NCBI GenBank assembly: GCA_003003925.1
Contig: PVWP01000003.1
Coordinates: 232,464-296,463 of the forward strand
Direction of reading: 5' to 3'
Length of the DNA stretch: 64,000 bases
Source of the DNA: Aphanothece cf. minutissima CCALA 015
GTDB taxonomy: Bacteria; Cyanobacteriota; Cyanobacteriia; PCC-6307; Cyanobiaceae
Below, one piece after another: positions 55,081-63,953 of this stretch (the first letter of the stretch is position 1; the number at the start of each line of letters is the position of its first letter). The notes below the pieces were generated by a model. It did no database searches. It worked only from the letters and a program-made list of their open reading frames with translations, and was not told where the DNA came from. The position numbers and the translations under genes are program-made.

Positions 55081-56571
55081 TCAGCTGGCCGGCGCCGCCA
55101 GCCCCAGCACCTCGGCGCTCTCGCTGCGGATCCGCCGGCAGAGGTCGGCATCGTCGCGGATCGAGGCGCCGTAGGAGGGCAGCATCCGCTTCAGGGTGGC
55201 CTGCCAGCCGTCGGGCAGCGTCTCGCGGAAGCAGGAGTGGAGGATCTCGAGGCAGATCGCCACCGCGGCCGAAGCGCCGGGGGAGGCCCCCAGCACGGCC
55301 ACCAGGGAGGTGTCGGCGGCATGCACCACCTCGGTGCCGAACTGAAGCACCCCGCCGCGTCTGGCATCGGCCTTGATGATCTGCACCCGCTGGCCGGCCA
55401 CCGCCAGGGTCCAGTCGGAGGGGCGGGCGTCGGGATAGAAGTCGCGCAGGGCGGCGAAGCGTTCCTCGGCGCTGGCGAACACCTGGCCGATCAGGTATTC
55501 GGTCAGGGGCAGGTTGTCCCGCCCCACCGCCAGCAGCGGCAGGAGATTGCCGGCCCGCAGGGAGCGGGGCCAGTCGCAGAGGGAGCCGCTCTTGAGGAAC
55601 TTGCTGGAGAAGCCCGCGTAGGGCCCGAACAGGATCCACTGACGGCCGTCGACAAGACGCGTGTCGAGGTGGGGCACCGACATCGGCGGTGAGCCGGCGG
55701 CGGCCATCCCGTAGACCTTGGCGTGGTGGCGGCTGGCCAGGGCGGGGTCGCCGCAGCGCAGCCACAGGCCGCTGACGGGAAAGCCGCCGTAGCCGCGCCC
55801 TTCCGGAATCCCCGATTTCTGCAGCAGGGTGAGGGCGCCGCCGCCGGCCCCCAGAAACACGGTGCCCGTATCGATCAGCCGGGTCTCCCCAGTGGTCCGG
55901 TCGCGGGTCTCCAGGCGCCAGCCACCCTCCGGCCGCCGCCGCAGCGACTGCACCGCCGTGGAGAACCGCGCCTCAAAGGCCCCGCTGGCCCGCAGGTGAT
56001 CCAGCAGCTGGCTGGTGAGGGCTCCGAAGTTCACGTCGGTGCCGGCGGCGATGTGGGTGGCGCCGATCGCCTGGGCCGGATCCCGTCCTTCGATCAGCAG
56101 CGGTGCCCACTCCGCCACCTGGGCATGGTCTTCGCTGTAGGCCATCCCCGCGTAGCAGTGGTGGGCCGCCATCCGCCGGTGGCGCTCCCGCAGGTAGGCC
56201 CGCCGCTCCTCCCCCAGCACGAAGCTCATGTGGGGGACACCCTGGATGAAGGCCCCGGGGGAGCCCAGGGCCCCGTCCCGCACCAGATGGGTCCAGAACT
56301 GACGCGAGAGATCGAAGGCTTCGTTGATGTCGAGTGCCTTGGCCAGGCTGATCGAGCCGTCCGCCGCCATCGGCGTGTAGTTGAGCTCGCAGTTCCCGGC
56401 GTGGCCGGTGCCGGCGTTGTTCCAGGCGCTGGAACTCTCCTGGGCCTCCCGGGGGAGGCCCTCGACGAGCAGCAGGCGCAGGTCAGGCTGCAGCTGCCGC
56501 AGCAGGGTGCCGAGGGTGGCGCCCATGATCCCCGCCCCGACCAGGGTCACATCGACGGTGGTCAGCGTCAC
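55081..56571 (-). CDS. mqo: Malate:quinone oxidoreductase
   Basis: 496 residues. Membrane-associated FAD enzyme that oxidises malate to oxaloacetate and reduces quinone. Seen: FAD loop VTLVGAGIMGATLGTLLRQL, SSSAWNNAGTGHAGNCELNY, FLGAGGGALTLLQKSGIPE, and FGPYAGFSSKFLKSG. A GTG at 56571 gives the usual family length; frames that continue upstream overlap the divergent fibrillin gene and are not supported. Convergent with the autotransporter. Confidence 0.93.
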   Translation of the reverse strand: MTLTTVDVTLVGAGIMGATLGTLLRQLQPDLRLLLVEGLPREAQESSSAWNNAGTGHAGNCELNYTPMAADGSISLAKALDINEAFDLSRQFWTHLVRDGALGSPGAFIQGVPHMSFVLGEERRAYLRERHRRMAAHHCYAGMAYSEDHAQVAEWAPLLIEGRDPAQAIGATHIAAGTDVNFGALTSQLLDHLRASGAFEARFSTAVQSLRRRPEGGWRLETRDRTTGETRLIDTGTVFLGAGGGALTLLQKSGIPEGRGYGGFPVSGLWLRCGDPALASRHHAKVYGMAAAGSPPMSVPHLDTRLVDGRQWILFGPYAGFSSKFLKSGSLCDWPRSLRAGNLLPLLAVGRDNLPLTEYLIGQVFASAEERFAALRDFYPDARPSDWTLAVAGQRVQIIKADARRGGVLQFGTEVVHAADTSLVAVLGASPGASAAVAICLEILHSCFRETLPDGWQATLKRMLPSYGASIRDDADLCRRIRSESAEVLGLAAPAS

Positions 56572-56655
56572 GGGGTCAGCGGTGGGGTCGGTTCGGCGAG
56601 CGGGCCGGGCGACACGGTATCCGATGGCCGTTGACGCCTGGCAGCATGAATCCTG

Positions 56656-57294
56656 ATGCGCCCCGTGCCGCGGGTGAGAGCAGTGACCCAGGCTCCCCCT
56701 GCCACCCCCGATGGCCCGACCGCTGCCGCCGGCGAGGCCCCGGCCTGCCGCCAGGAACTGCTGGGGTTGCTGCGGGCCGGATCCCCCGGCGCTGCCCCCA
56801 GCGCCGCCCGGCGCATCGAGGCCCTGATCGGGCGGCTGGAGCTCCTGCAGCCCGCCGATCTCAGGTCCCAGGCCGCCCAGCTGGCGGGCGTCTGGGAGCT
56901 GCGCTGGAGCAGCAGTTCCCAGCCCTATCTGGCGGTCAGGCCCTGGCTGGAGAATCTCCAGCTGCTCGATCCGGCCGGCGGCCGTGCCCTCAACCTGCTG
57001 CGGCCGGCCGGGCCCCTGGGGCCCCTGGCGGGGATCGCCGTGCAGGCCAGCATTGCCGTGGCCTCCGAGGTCCCCCACCAGCGGGTGTCGGTGCGCTTCG
57101 AGCGCGGCGGCTGGAGGGGGCCCCGGTTCGGCGATCAGCGGCTGGAGCTGTTCCGGCAGGTGCGGCAGAGTTTTGCCGCCTGGCTCGATGTCACCGTGCT
57201 GGATGACGAGCTGCGGGTGAGCCGCGGCCAGAACGGCACCCTGTTCGCCCTGGTGCGGCGCCCGGACCTGGAGCTGGCGGCGTTTCTGGACTGA
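56656..57294 (+). CDS. PAP/fibrillin family protein
   Basis: 212 residues. Plastid-lipid-associated protein (fibrillin) domain, a lipocalin-like fold that binds lipids in thylakoid or plastoglobule environments. The family markers are RRIEALIGRLELLQ at the N-terminus, LAGVWELRWSSSSQPYL, and the C-terminal WLDVTVLDDELRVSRGQNGT. No signal peptide, so it is probably cytoplasmic or peripheral on membranes. It is divergent from mqo with starts 84 bases apart. ATG at 56656. Confidence 0.82.
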   Translation: MRPVPRVRAVTQAPPATPDGPTAAAGEAPACRQELLGLLRAGSPGAAPSAARRIEALIGRLELLQPADLRSQAAQLAGVWELRWSSSSQPYLAVRPWLENLQLLDPAGGRALNLLRPAGPLGPLAGIAVQASIAVASEVPHQRVSVRFERGGWRGPRFGDQRLELFRQVRQSFAAWLDVTVLDDELRVSRGQNGTLFALVRRPDLELAAFLD

Positions 57295-57321
57295 GGGCCA
57301 GAGCCCCCCCACCAGCTCCCT

Positions 57322-58176
57322 TCACCACCCCCCGGCGTCGTCCCCCTCGCCGTCCCCGTCCTCCGCCGGGTCGGTCGGCCAGGCCAGGCGCACCGTCACC
57401 GGCGCGTGGTCGCTGGGCTGCTCGTTGCCCCGCTGGTCCCGGTGGATCACGCAGGCCGTGGCGCAGGCCAGCAGCTCCTCGGATAGATAGATGTGGTCGA
57501 TGCGCCAGCCCGTGTCCCGGTCCCAGGCGCCGGTGCGGTAGTCCCACCAGCTCCAGTGCCCGGCATCCGGTTCGAAGACACGGAACACGTCCTCCAGCCG
57601 GTCCCCCAGGGCGTCCCTCAGGGCCTGGCGCTCCGGATCGCTGGCCATGATCCCGCCGCTGAGGCGCTCCGGGTCGTGGATGTCACGGGCCTCCAGGGCG
57701 ATGTTGAAGTCCCCCACCATGGCCAGGGGTTCCCCCTGAGCGTCCTGGGCCTCCAGGTAGCGCCGCAGGCAGGCCAGCCATTCCAACTTGTAGGGGTACT
57801 TCTGAGAGGTCAGGGCCGAGCCGTTGGGCACGTAGAGGTTCAGCACCCGCACCCCCTCGATCCAGGCGCTGATCACCCGTTTCTGCTCACCGAGCTCCAC
57901 GGCCGCCGGATCGTCCGGGAGGAGCGCGGCGAAGCCCACCCGCACATCCTCGATCGGCTGCCGGCTGAGGATCGCCACACCGTTGTAGGCCTTCTGACCG
58001 CTGATCACCGCCCGGTAGCCCAGGGCCTCGAAGGCGGTGTGGGGAAACAGGTCATCGGCCACCTTGGTCTCCTGCAGGCAGAGCACGTCGGGGGCCTCGG
58101 CCTGGAGCCAGGCGCAGACCTGATCGAGCCGGGTGCGCACCGAGTTGACGTTCCAGGTGGCAATCCGCAGGGCCAT
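57322..58176 (-). CDS. xthA: Exodeoxyribonuclease III (AP endonuclease)
   Basis: 284 residues. N-terminus MALRIATWNVNSVRTRLDQV and LCLQETKV contain the Asn and Glu metal ligands; further motifs GDFNIALEARDIHDP, WSWWDYR, GWRIDHIYLS and SDHAPVTVRL (catalytic Asp/His) match ExoIII. It cuts at abasic sites in base excision repair. A 17-residue acidic Gly/Asp tail is added at the C-terminus. Divergent from a small exported protein. Confidence 0.95.
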   Translation of the reverse strand: MALRIATWNVNSVRTRLDQVCAWLQAEAPDVLCLQETKVADDLFPHTAFEALGYRAVISGQKAYNGVAILSRQPIEDVRVGFAALLPDDPAAVELGEQKRVISAWIEGVRVLNLYVPNGSALTSQKYPYKLEWLACLRRYLEAQDAQGEPLAMVGDFNIALEARDIHDPERLSGGIMASDPERQALRDALGDRLEDVFRVFEPDAGHWSWWDYRTGAWDRDTGWRIDHIYLSEELLACATACVIHRDQRGNEQPSDHAPVTVRLAWPTDPAEDGDGEGDDAGGW

Positions 58177-58251
58177 GGCGACGGGACGGGGAACCGGTGG
58201 GGGCCCTTATCATGGAGGCCTCGGTGCTTTGACCCTCCGCCGGCAGGAGCC

Positions 58252-58599
58252 ATGATCCCTTCGTTCTCCCAACGTGTGTGTGCCGTCGGCGCCGGGGCCC
58301 TCGCCCTGCTGATGGTCGGAGAGGCCCGCGCCCAGCAGGCCGGCTACGGCCAGACCCTGGGCACCAGCATCCAGGAGCGCCAGCTCTACGACTACGGGCC
58401 GAGCAAGTCGGGGTCCGGCAGCGGATCGATCCTCGACAGCACCAATCCCCTCGACCTGATGAACAAGCTGAAGCGCAGCACCGCCCTCGAGGACGCCACA
58501 CCCCCCAGCTCCGCCATCGATCAGGCCCTCAGGGAGTTCGACGCCCAGGCGCCGAAGCCGGCACCGGCGGGGTCTGCGGGGCAGCTGAAGGGGATCTGA
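58252..58599 (+). CDS. Small exported hypothetical protein
   Basis: 115 residues. Signal peptide to about residue 25 (VGEARA), then a soluble segment with GYGQTLGTSIQERQLYDYGP and STNPLDLMNKLKRSTALEDA, and a Pro/Ala-rich end. The pattern looks conserved but I know no function. Its last 71 bases overlap the 3' end of the convergent TPR gene, an unusually long overlap. ATG at 58252. Confidence 0.65.
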   Translation: MIPSFSQRVCAVGAGALALLMVGEARAQQAGYGQTLGTSIQERQLYDYGPSKSGSGSGSILDSTNPLDLMNKLKRSTALEDATPPSSAIDQALREFDAQAPKPAPAGSAGQLKGI

Positions 58600-59380
58600 G
58601 CGGCTCCAGGCCCCAGCTGGCCGCCAGTTTGTCCAGCCTCGGATCCGGCTTGTCGGGATCCAGGCTGCGCAGCCGTGCCTGGGCCAGGGCCTCCTGGGCC
58701 CCCTTGGTATCCCCCTGTTCGTGGCGCAGCATCGCCAGACCCAGCAGGGGGCGCTGATCCTGGGGGAACAGGTTGGCCAGCTGCAGATAGGTGGCCGCCG
58801 CCGTTGCCGCCTGATTGCGCTTGAGCTGCAGTTCCGCCAGCAGCAGGCCGATGCCGAGGGCCTCCGGCCTCACGTCGGGTCTGATCGCCATCCCGTAGGC
58901 CGCCTTGACGCGGGCCTCGGCGGCGGCGCCGCGACCCTGTTCCAGGTTCAGCAGGCTGAGCAGCTGCAGGGCCTCCACCTGGGTGGGGCGCAGGTTGAGG
59001 ATCTGGCGCAGCTCCCGTTCGGCGCCGCTGCGGTCGCCCTGGTCCCGACGCAGCTCGGCCAGCATCAGCCGCAGGGACCAGCGCTCGGGCTCCCGGTCGG
59101 CCATGGGCTCCAGCAGGCCGATGGCCTCCCCCTTGCGGTCCAGGGCGACCAGCAGTTCCAGCAGCCGCTGACGGTCGGCCGGGGTGGCCTCATCGGCATC
59201 GAGCCGCAGCCGCAGGCGGGTGGCCTCCTTGGTCAGCAGGGTCCGCTTCGGGTCGGCGCTGGCCTGCGTCGCCGACTGGCGATGCCCCAGCCACCAGCCC
59301 CCCCCGAGGGCCAGGATCCCGACCAGGCTGACGGCCAGCAGCGACCAGAGGCCGCTCAGGCTTCGGTTCGGGGAGGGCAT
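58529..59380 (-). CDS. Membrane-anchored TPR protein
   Basis: 283 residues. A single N-terminal membrane helix (about residues 8-31, ending GGGWWLGHR) is followed by about four tetratricopeptide repeats, for example QRLLELLVALDRKGEAIGLL, MLAELRRDQGDRSGAERELR and LAMLRHEQGDTKGAQEALAQ. TPRs mediate protein contacts; this one faces the periplasm or lumen. It resembles the CcmI/NrfG-type helper layout but lacks other evidence for that role. ATG at 59380, or 59428. Confidence 0.75.
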   Translation of the reverse strand: MPSPNRSLSGLWSLLAVSLVGILALGGGWWLGHRQSATQASADPKRTLLTKEATRLRLRLDADEATPADRQRLLELLVALDRKGEAIGLLEPMADREPERWSLRLMLAELRRDQGDRSGAERELRQILNLRPTQVEALQLLSLLNLEQGRGAAAEARVKAAYGMAIRPDVRPEALGIGLLLAELQLKRNQAATAAATYLQLANLFPQDQRPLLGLAMLRHEQGDTKGAQEALAQARLRSLDPDKPDPRLDKLAASWGLEPLRSPSAAPQTPPVPASAPGRRTP

Positions 59381-59497
59381 CCGTTGACGGTGTGGGCTCG
59401 GGGTCGCGACCGAGTCTGGCCTGGGCATCGCGCTTCCGCTGCTGCTTACATTGACCCGGGCCAGTCCAGGTACCGCCACGGGGTTTTTCCTTCCACC

Positions 59498-60259
59498 ATG
59501 CGCCAGCATCCCATTTCCCCGGTCACCGAGCCGCTCCAGTACCGGGCCATCGGAGTGGTGCGCGGGTCCTACGTGCCGGCCGATCCGGCCCAGCTCACCC
59601 GGGGGGTGATCCGCACGGCCGAAGGCACCGAGATCGAAGCGGTGGTGCTCGGCCGCCTGCTCACCCTGATGCGCCGCCACCTCGACCTGGAGACCCCCCA
59701 TCTGTGGGTCGTCTACCCCCGCTCCCGGGAGGAGAACCAGCTCCACCTGCAGATGGTGGGGGTGTGGGAACCCAGCACCCTCTCGGCGCCAGGGCCTGAC
59801 GCCGCGGCGAGCGCCGCCGCCGCGAGTGACGTCGATGCGCCCCAGGCCGATCGGCCCGAAGCCGAGGCGACCCCTGCCACCGCCGAGGGGCCTTCTGACG
59901 CCGACCAGCTCCCCGAGGGTGACGACTATTTCTCCATCCGCGGCGAGCTGATCTTCACCCGCCCCGAGACCGGGGATCTGGTGATCAAGGTGCGCCAGCA
60001 GCCCCGCCCCGACGGCAACCGTCCGGTGCCGTTCAAGCTCCAGCTGCGGGGGGAGATTCCCCTGGAGCACCTGCGCCATTTCGTCGCCCTCGATCTGCGC
60101 CGCCAGGGCCAGCAGCTCGCCGTCGAGCGCTTCGAGGTGATCGGCCCGGTGGCCCAGCGGGGCAACCGCGGCGGCCGGGCCCGCCGCCCCGGGGCGGACA
60201 AGGGCGGCCCGGCCAAACCGAAGGGCCATGGGCGGGCCGTGACCCGACAGGGCCGCTGA
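59498..60259 (+). CDS. Conserved cyanobacterial hypothetical protein
   Basis: 253 residues. Two conserved blocks are separated by an acidic Ala/Asp/Glu-rich linker (about residues 90-145): an N-terminal block YRAIGVVRGSYVPADPAQLT and HLDLETPHLWVVYPR, and a C-terminal block DYFSIRGELIFTRPETGDL and PFKLQLRGEIPLEHLRHF. The tail is Arg/Gly/Lys-rich and could bind nucleic acid or an acidic partner. I recognise it as a cyanobacterial conserved family but know no function. It is one base from the downstream peptidase gene. Confidence 0.7.
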   Translation: MRQHPISPVTEPLQYRAIGVVRGSYVPADPAQLTRGVIRTAEGTEIEAVVLGRLLTLMRRHLDLETPHLWVVYPRSREENQLHLQMVGVWEPSTLSAPGPDAAASAAAASDVDAPQADRPEAEATPATAEGPSDADQLPEGDDYFSIRGELIFTRPETGDLVIKVRQQPRPDGNRPVPFKLQLRGEIPLEHLRHFVALDLRRQGQQLAVERFEVIGPVAQRGNRGGRARRPGADKGGPAKPKGHGRAVTRQGR

Positions 60260-60260
60260 G

Positions 60261-60902
60261 ATGACCAGCGGTGCCTTCACGGCCGGGGTCGTGGTGCTGC
60301 TGGTGAGTCTGGCCGCCGTGGCCGGCCCCCTCGTTGGACTCTCCCCCTGGTGGATCAGCCTGCTGGTGGTCCTGGGCCTGGGCTCCCTCACCGTGGACGC
60401 GGCCCGCTTCGGTGGACGGGGCGGCCATCTGCTGGTCGAAGCCCTGCCGGGAGGCCAGGGGCGCCTGCGCCGCATCGCCGTGCATGAGGCCGGCCACGCC
60501 CTGGCGGCGGACAGCGACGGCCTGGCGGTGCGGCGGGTGCTGGTGGGCAGCCTGGCCTGTCTGCGGGCCGGCGTCGACAGCGGCGGCTGCACCGAATTCG
60601 CCCTGCCCGAGAGCGTGCGACTCTCCGCCGAGGACCTGCGCCGCTGGAGCCGGGTGCTGCAGGCCGGCATGGTCGCCGAGACCCTGGTCTACGGCGACAG
60701 CGTCGGCGGCGACGACGACCGGGCCCTGCTGGGCCGGCTCTGGGGCCTCTCCGGCTTCGACGTCGAGATGGCCCGGTTGGAGCAGCGCCGGGCCCGCCGT
60801 GAGGTGGAGCAGGCCCTGCGGGAGCGCCGAGCCGAGATCGAAGCCGAGGCCGACCGGCTGCTGGCGGCGGCCCCCCGCTTCGGACGCCGGTCCCCTTCAT
60901 GA
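60261..60902 (+). CDS. M41-type (FtsH-like) peptidase domain protein without AAA motor
   Basis: 213 residues. Two N-terminal membrane helices (about 5-45) precede a domain with the zinc-binding HEAGH in IAVHEAGHALAADSDGLAVR, and a more distal acidic segment (GDSVGGDDDRALLGRLWGLSG) where FtsH has its third zinc ligand. The helix-rich C-terminus ends in RERRAEIEAEADRLL. There is no Walker A, Walker B or other AAA motif. It overlaps larC by 4 bases (ATGA). Whether it is an active protease is unknown. Confidence 0.72.
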   Translation: MTSGAFTAGVVVLLVSLAAVAGPLVGLSPWWISLLVVLGLGSLTVDAARFGGRGGHLLVEALPGGQGRLRRIAVHEAGHALAADSDGLAVRRVLVGSLACLRAGVDSGGCTEFALPESVRLSAEDLRRWSRVLQAGMVAETLVYGDSVGGDDDRALLGRLWGLSGFDVEMARLEQRRARREVEQALRERRAEIEAEADRLLAAAPRFGRRSPS

Positions 60903-62134
60903 CCCTGGCCCTGCTGGATTGCCCCACCGGCCTGGCCGGCAACATGTTGCTGGCGGCCCTCCTGGACCTCGGGGTGCCCGAGGAGATCATCACGGCTCCC
61001 CTGGCCGCCCTGGGGTTGGAGGGCCGCTACCGGCTGCGAATCGAGGAGCGCCGCAGCGCCGGGCTGCGGGGACTGCATCTGGCGGTGGAGGCCACCGAGC
61101 CCCAGCCGCACCATCGCCCCTGGGGGGCGTTGCGTGGCCAACTCCAGGCCGCCCCCCTGGAGCCGGCGCTGCAGCAGAAGGTGCTGGCGGTGTTCGGCCT
61201 GCTGGCGGAGGCGGAGGCGGCGGTCCACGGCCATGCCGCCGAGGCCGTGGCGTTCCATGAGGTGGGGGCGATCGATGCCTTGGTGGACATCGTCGGTGTC
61301 TGCGCCGGCCTGCTCCATCTGGAGGTGGACCAGCTCGTCTGCGGCGTGCCGCCGGCGGGCCATGGCCGCGTCGTCACCGCCCACGGGGCCCTGCCCCTGC
61401 CCGCCCCGGCGGTGCTGGAGATCGCCCGCTCCCGGGGGCTGCCGCTGGCCTCCAGCGAGGGCTTCCCCGCCGGCGAGCTCACCACCCCCACCGGGATGGC
61501 CCTGGCGGCCTGCTGGGCCGACCGTTTCGGCCCCTCCCCCGCGGCCCTGCCGTTGCGGGTGGGGGTGGGTCTGGGCAGCCGCCAGCTGGATCGGGCCAAC
61601 CTGCTCCGCCTCACGCTGGCCCGGCCCCTGGGGGAGGCGGGTGCGGAGGGGGCCATCCAGGGGGGCAGCGAGGGGGGCGAGGTGCGCGAAGCCCTGCTGC
61701 TGCAGCAGGCCCAGATCGACGACGCCACGGCCGAGGACCTGGCCTACCTGGCCGAGGCCCTGCGCCTCGAGGGGGCCTTGGAGGTGTTCAGCCAGCCGGT
61801 GGCGATGAAGAAGGGCCGCACCGGCACCCTGATGACGGCCCTGATGCCCCCGGAGCTGGGGCCCCGGCTGCGCCGGGTGTGGTGGCGCCACGGCACGACC
61901 CTGGGGGTGCGGGAGCAGCGGCAGGACCGCTGGATCCTGCCGCGGCAGAGCGAGACGCTGGCCACCCGGCTGGGGCCGGTGCGGATCAAGTGGGCCACCC
62001 TCCCGGACGGCCGCCGGCGGGCCAAGGCGGAGCACGCCGACCTCGTGGCGCTGGCCGCGCACCTGGGACGCTCGATCGAGGAGGTGCGCGACGAGGTGCG
62101 CCGCGCCCTGGCCGCCGGCGGGGAAGCCCAATGA
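60899..62134 (+). CDS. larC: LarC-family nickel insertion protein
   Basis: 411 residues. N-terminus LLDCPTGLAGNMLLAALLDLG matches LarC, with histidines in PHHRPWGALRGQLQ; HEVGAIDALVDIVGVCAGLL and FPAGELTTPTGMALAACWAD are the family motifs. LarC inserts nickel into the pyridinium-thioacid pincer cofactor of lactate racemase-type enzymes. LarB, LarE and LarA are not in this window, and larC is coupled instead to the peptidase-like gene upstream and the membrane protein downstream. Confidence 0.88.
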   Translation: MTLALLDCPTGLAGNMLLAALLDLGVPEEIITAPLAALGLEGRYRLRIEERRSAGLRGLHLAVEATEPQPHHRPWGALRGQLQAAPLEPALQQKVLAVFGLLAEAEAAVHGHAAEAVAFHEVGAIDALVDIVGVCAGLLHLEVDQLVCGVPPAGHGRVVTAHGALPLPAPAVLEIARSRGLPLASSEGFPAGELTTPTGMALAACWADRFGPSPAALPLRVGVGLGSRQLDRANLLRLTLARPLGEAGAEGAIQGGSEGGEVREALLLQQAQIDDATAEDLAYLAEALRLEGALEVFSQPVAMKKGRTGTLMTALMPPELGPRLRRVWWRHGTTLGVREQRQDRWILPRQSETLATRLGPVRIKWATLPDGRRRAKAEHADLVALAAHLGRSIEEVRDEVRRALAAGGEAQ

Positions 62135-63213
62135 GCGCCTGGTCCCGCCAGCTCCTGCTCCTGTGCCAGCGCGTGGGGCTCGGCCTCGCCGCCCTGCGGC
62201 AGCGGCTGCCCTCGCCCGCCAACTGGCCGGCCTTGCCCGGCGGCCTGCGGCCCTGGATCACCCTGGGCAGCATCGGTTTCGTGATGGCCGCCCTGCTCAG
62301 CCACGGTCGCCAGCTGGTGCAGCTGCGGCTCGATGGCCAGGGCTGGCTATGGCTGCTGCTGGGGGTCGGCGTGAGCCTGCTGAGCCTGGTGGTCAACGGT
62401 GTGGCCTGGGGCGTGGTGCTGCGCTGGCTGGGGCTGCGGCCCGACTGGGCCGCGGTGGTGGAACTGCACGTGGCCACCAACCTGCGCAAGTTCCTGCCCG
62501 GTGGGATCTGGCATCTGGCTTCGCGGGTGCAGCGGCTGCGCAGCGAGGGCGCCCCCTTGGCCGCCCCGCTCAGCACCACCATGGCCCTGGTGGCGGTGCT
62601 GCTCGATCCCCTGGTGGCGGCGGTGGCGGCGCTGGCACTGGTGCCCCTCGGCGGCTTTCAGGGCGGGCTGGGCCTGGTGTGCCTGCTGCCCCTGGCCCTG
62701 CTGCTGCCCCGCTGGCTCGATCCCCTCCTGGTGCGGCTGGAGCGGCGCCGGGCCCGGGACCTGGGCCTGGAGGAGGAACTCAGGCAGGAGTCGCCGCCGG
62801 AGCGGTCCACCTGGCTGCGGGGCTATCCCTGGCCGCCGCTGCTGGCGGAGATGGCCTTCGTGCTGCTGCGCTTTGCCGGCTTCTGCTGCTGCATCCAGGC
62901 CTTCGACCTGCCGCTGGCCAGCGATGCCGGCGTCTGGCTGGCGGGATTCGCCCTGGCCTGGACCGCCGGCCTGGTGGTGCCGGGGGCGCCGGGGGGCCTG
63001 GGGGTGTTCGAGGCGGTGCTGCTGCTGCGGATGGGGGTGGCCCTGCCGGAGGCGCCGCTGCTGGCGGTGGCCCTCAGCTACCGCCTGATCGTCACGCTCA
63101 CCGATCTGCTGGGGGCTGCCCTGGTCAGCCTGGACGGCAGCCTGGCCCGGGGGGCCTCGGCCAGGGGGGCGACGTCGGCCAGCACACCGACGCCAGACAG
63201 CCCTTCTCAATAG
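62131..63213 (+). CDS. Lysylphosphatidylglycerol synthase-type (UPF0104) membrane protein
   Basis: 360 residues with about eight hydrophobic segments. Motifs of the LPG synthase transmembrane/AglD family: NLRKFLPGGIWHLASRVQRL, and near the C-terminus VPGAPGGLGVFEAVLLLRMG. The catalytic C-terminal domain of MprF is absent. Members act as flippases or glycolipid-related proteins, but substrate is unknown. The ATG overlaps the larC stop (ATGA), so it is coupled to it. Confidence 0.8.
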   Translation: MSAWSRQLLLLCQRVGLGLAALRQRLPSPANWPALPGGLRPWITLGSIGFVMAALLSHGRQLVQLRLDGQGWLWLLLGVGVSLLSLVVNGVAWGVVLRWLGLRPDWAAVVELHVATNLRKFLPGGIWHLASRVQRLRSEGAPLAAPLSTTMALVAVLLDPLVAAVAALALVPLGGFQGGLGLVCLLPLALLLPRWLDPLLVRLERRRARDLGLEEELRQESPPERSTWLRGYPWPPLLAEMAFVLLRFAGFCCCIQAFDLPLASDAGVWLAGFALAWTAGLVVPGAPGGLGVFEAVLLLRMGVALPEAPLLAVALSYRLIVTLTDLLGAALVSLDGSLARGASARGATSASTPTPDSPSQ

Positions 63214-63245
63214 GCCCTAGTGTTGCGAGGGTCTGGGATCGCGTG

Positions 63246-63713
63246 GTGAACACTCCCCCCACCGGTCTGGCCCAGCCCCGCAGCCTGCGCACCACCCTGA
63301 ACGACCGGGGCCAGCGGCTCACGCCCCAGCGTCAGCGGGTGCTGGATCTGTTCGAGCGGATCGGCGAGGGCAGCCACCTGAGCGCTGAGGAGGTGCATCT
63401 GCGCCTGGTGCGCAGCCAGGAGCGGGTGTCGCTGGCCACCGTCTACCGCACCCTGCGGCTGCTGAGTTCGATGGGGCTGCTGCAGGAGCTGGAGCTGCCG
63501 GAGGGGGGGCGCCGCTTCGAGCTGGCCGGCGACGCCCACCGCGACCATCACCATCTGGTCTGTGTCCGCTGCGGCCGCACCGAGGAGTTCGAGAGCGGAG
63601 CCGTGCTGGCCGCCGGCGAGGCGGCGGCCGGGGCCTTTGGCTTCCGGCTGCTGGAGTGCGTCCTCAACGTGCGGGCCCTCTGTCCGGCCTGCGCGGCTGA
63701 GGAGCAGGGCTGA
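63246..63713 (+). CDS. Fur-family metalloregulator
   Basis: 155 residues with a GTG start. Winged helix-turn-helix LTPQRQRVLDLFERIGEGSH and SLATVYRTLRLLSSMGLLQE, then the metal and dimerisation region RDHHHLVCVRCGRTEEF with one CxxC and a second in CPAC close to the C-terminus. The set fits Fur, Zur or PerR; sub-type cannot be assigned by eye. It is 32 bases after the preceding membrane protein gene but may have its own promoter. Confidence 0.92.
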   Translation: MNTPPTGLAQPRSLRTTLNDRGQRLTPQRQRVLDLFERIGEGSHLSAEEVHLRLVRSQERVSLATVYRTLRLLSSMGLLQELELPEGGRRFELAGDAHRDHHHLVCVRCGRTEEFESGAVLAAGEAAAGAFGFRLLECVLNVRALCPACAAEEQG

Positions 63714-63953
63714 GGGGGGCGCCGGAGCCGAGCAGCGGCAGTTGCAGCTGCTGATCGGCCCAGTGGGCCGCCAGGGCCGCCAGCAGGCTGGAGCGGTCGC
63801 CACGGATGCGGAGCATGGGGGCTGAAGCGAAGGGATCCCTCCAGGCTGCAGACGCTCGGCGCGGCAGCCGCCGTTTCGGGCACTGCCCCGGGCATCGATG
63901 GCGACGGGCGGGGGTGCCTGGAACCCGCCCCGCTTCGCAATCACCAGCTGCTA

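Noticed and set aside
55081-57312. A single 743-residue open frame on the minus strand
   Set aside because: Only the part from 56571 down is malate:quinone oxidoreductase; the rest is antisense to the fibrillin gene and typical of spurious frames in very GC-rich DNA.
63664-63816. A 50-codon minus-strand frame (MLRIRGDRSSLLAALAAHWA...) downstream of the Fur-family gene
   Set aside because: It overlaps the 3' end of the Fur-family gene, has a low-complexity end and no recognised family. It could be a small gene, but I cannot support it.
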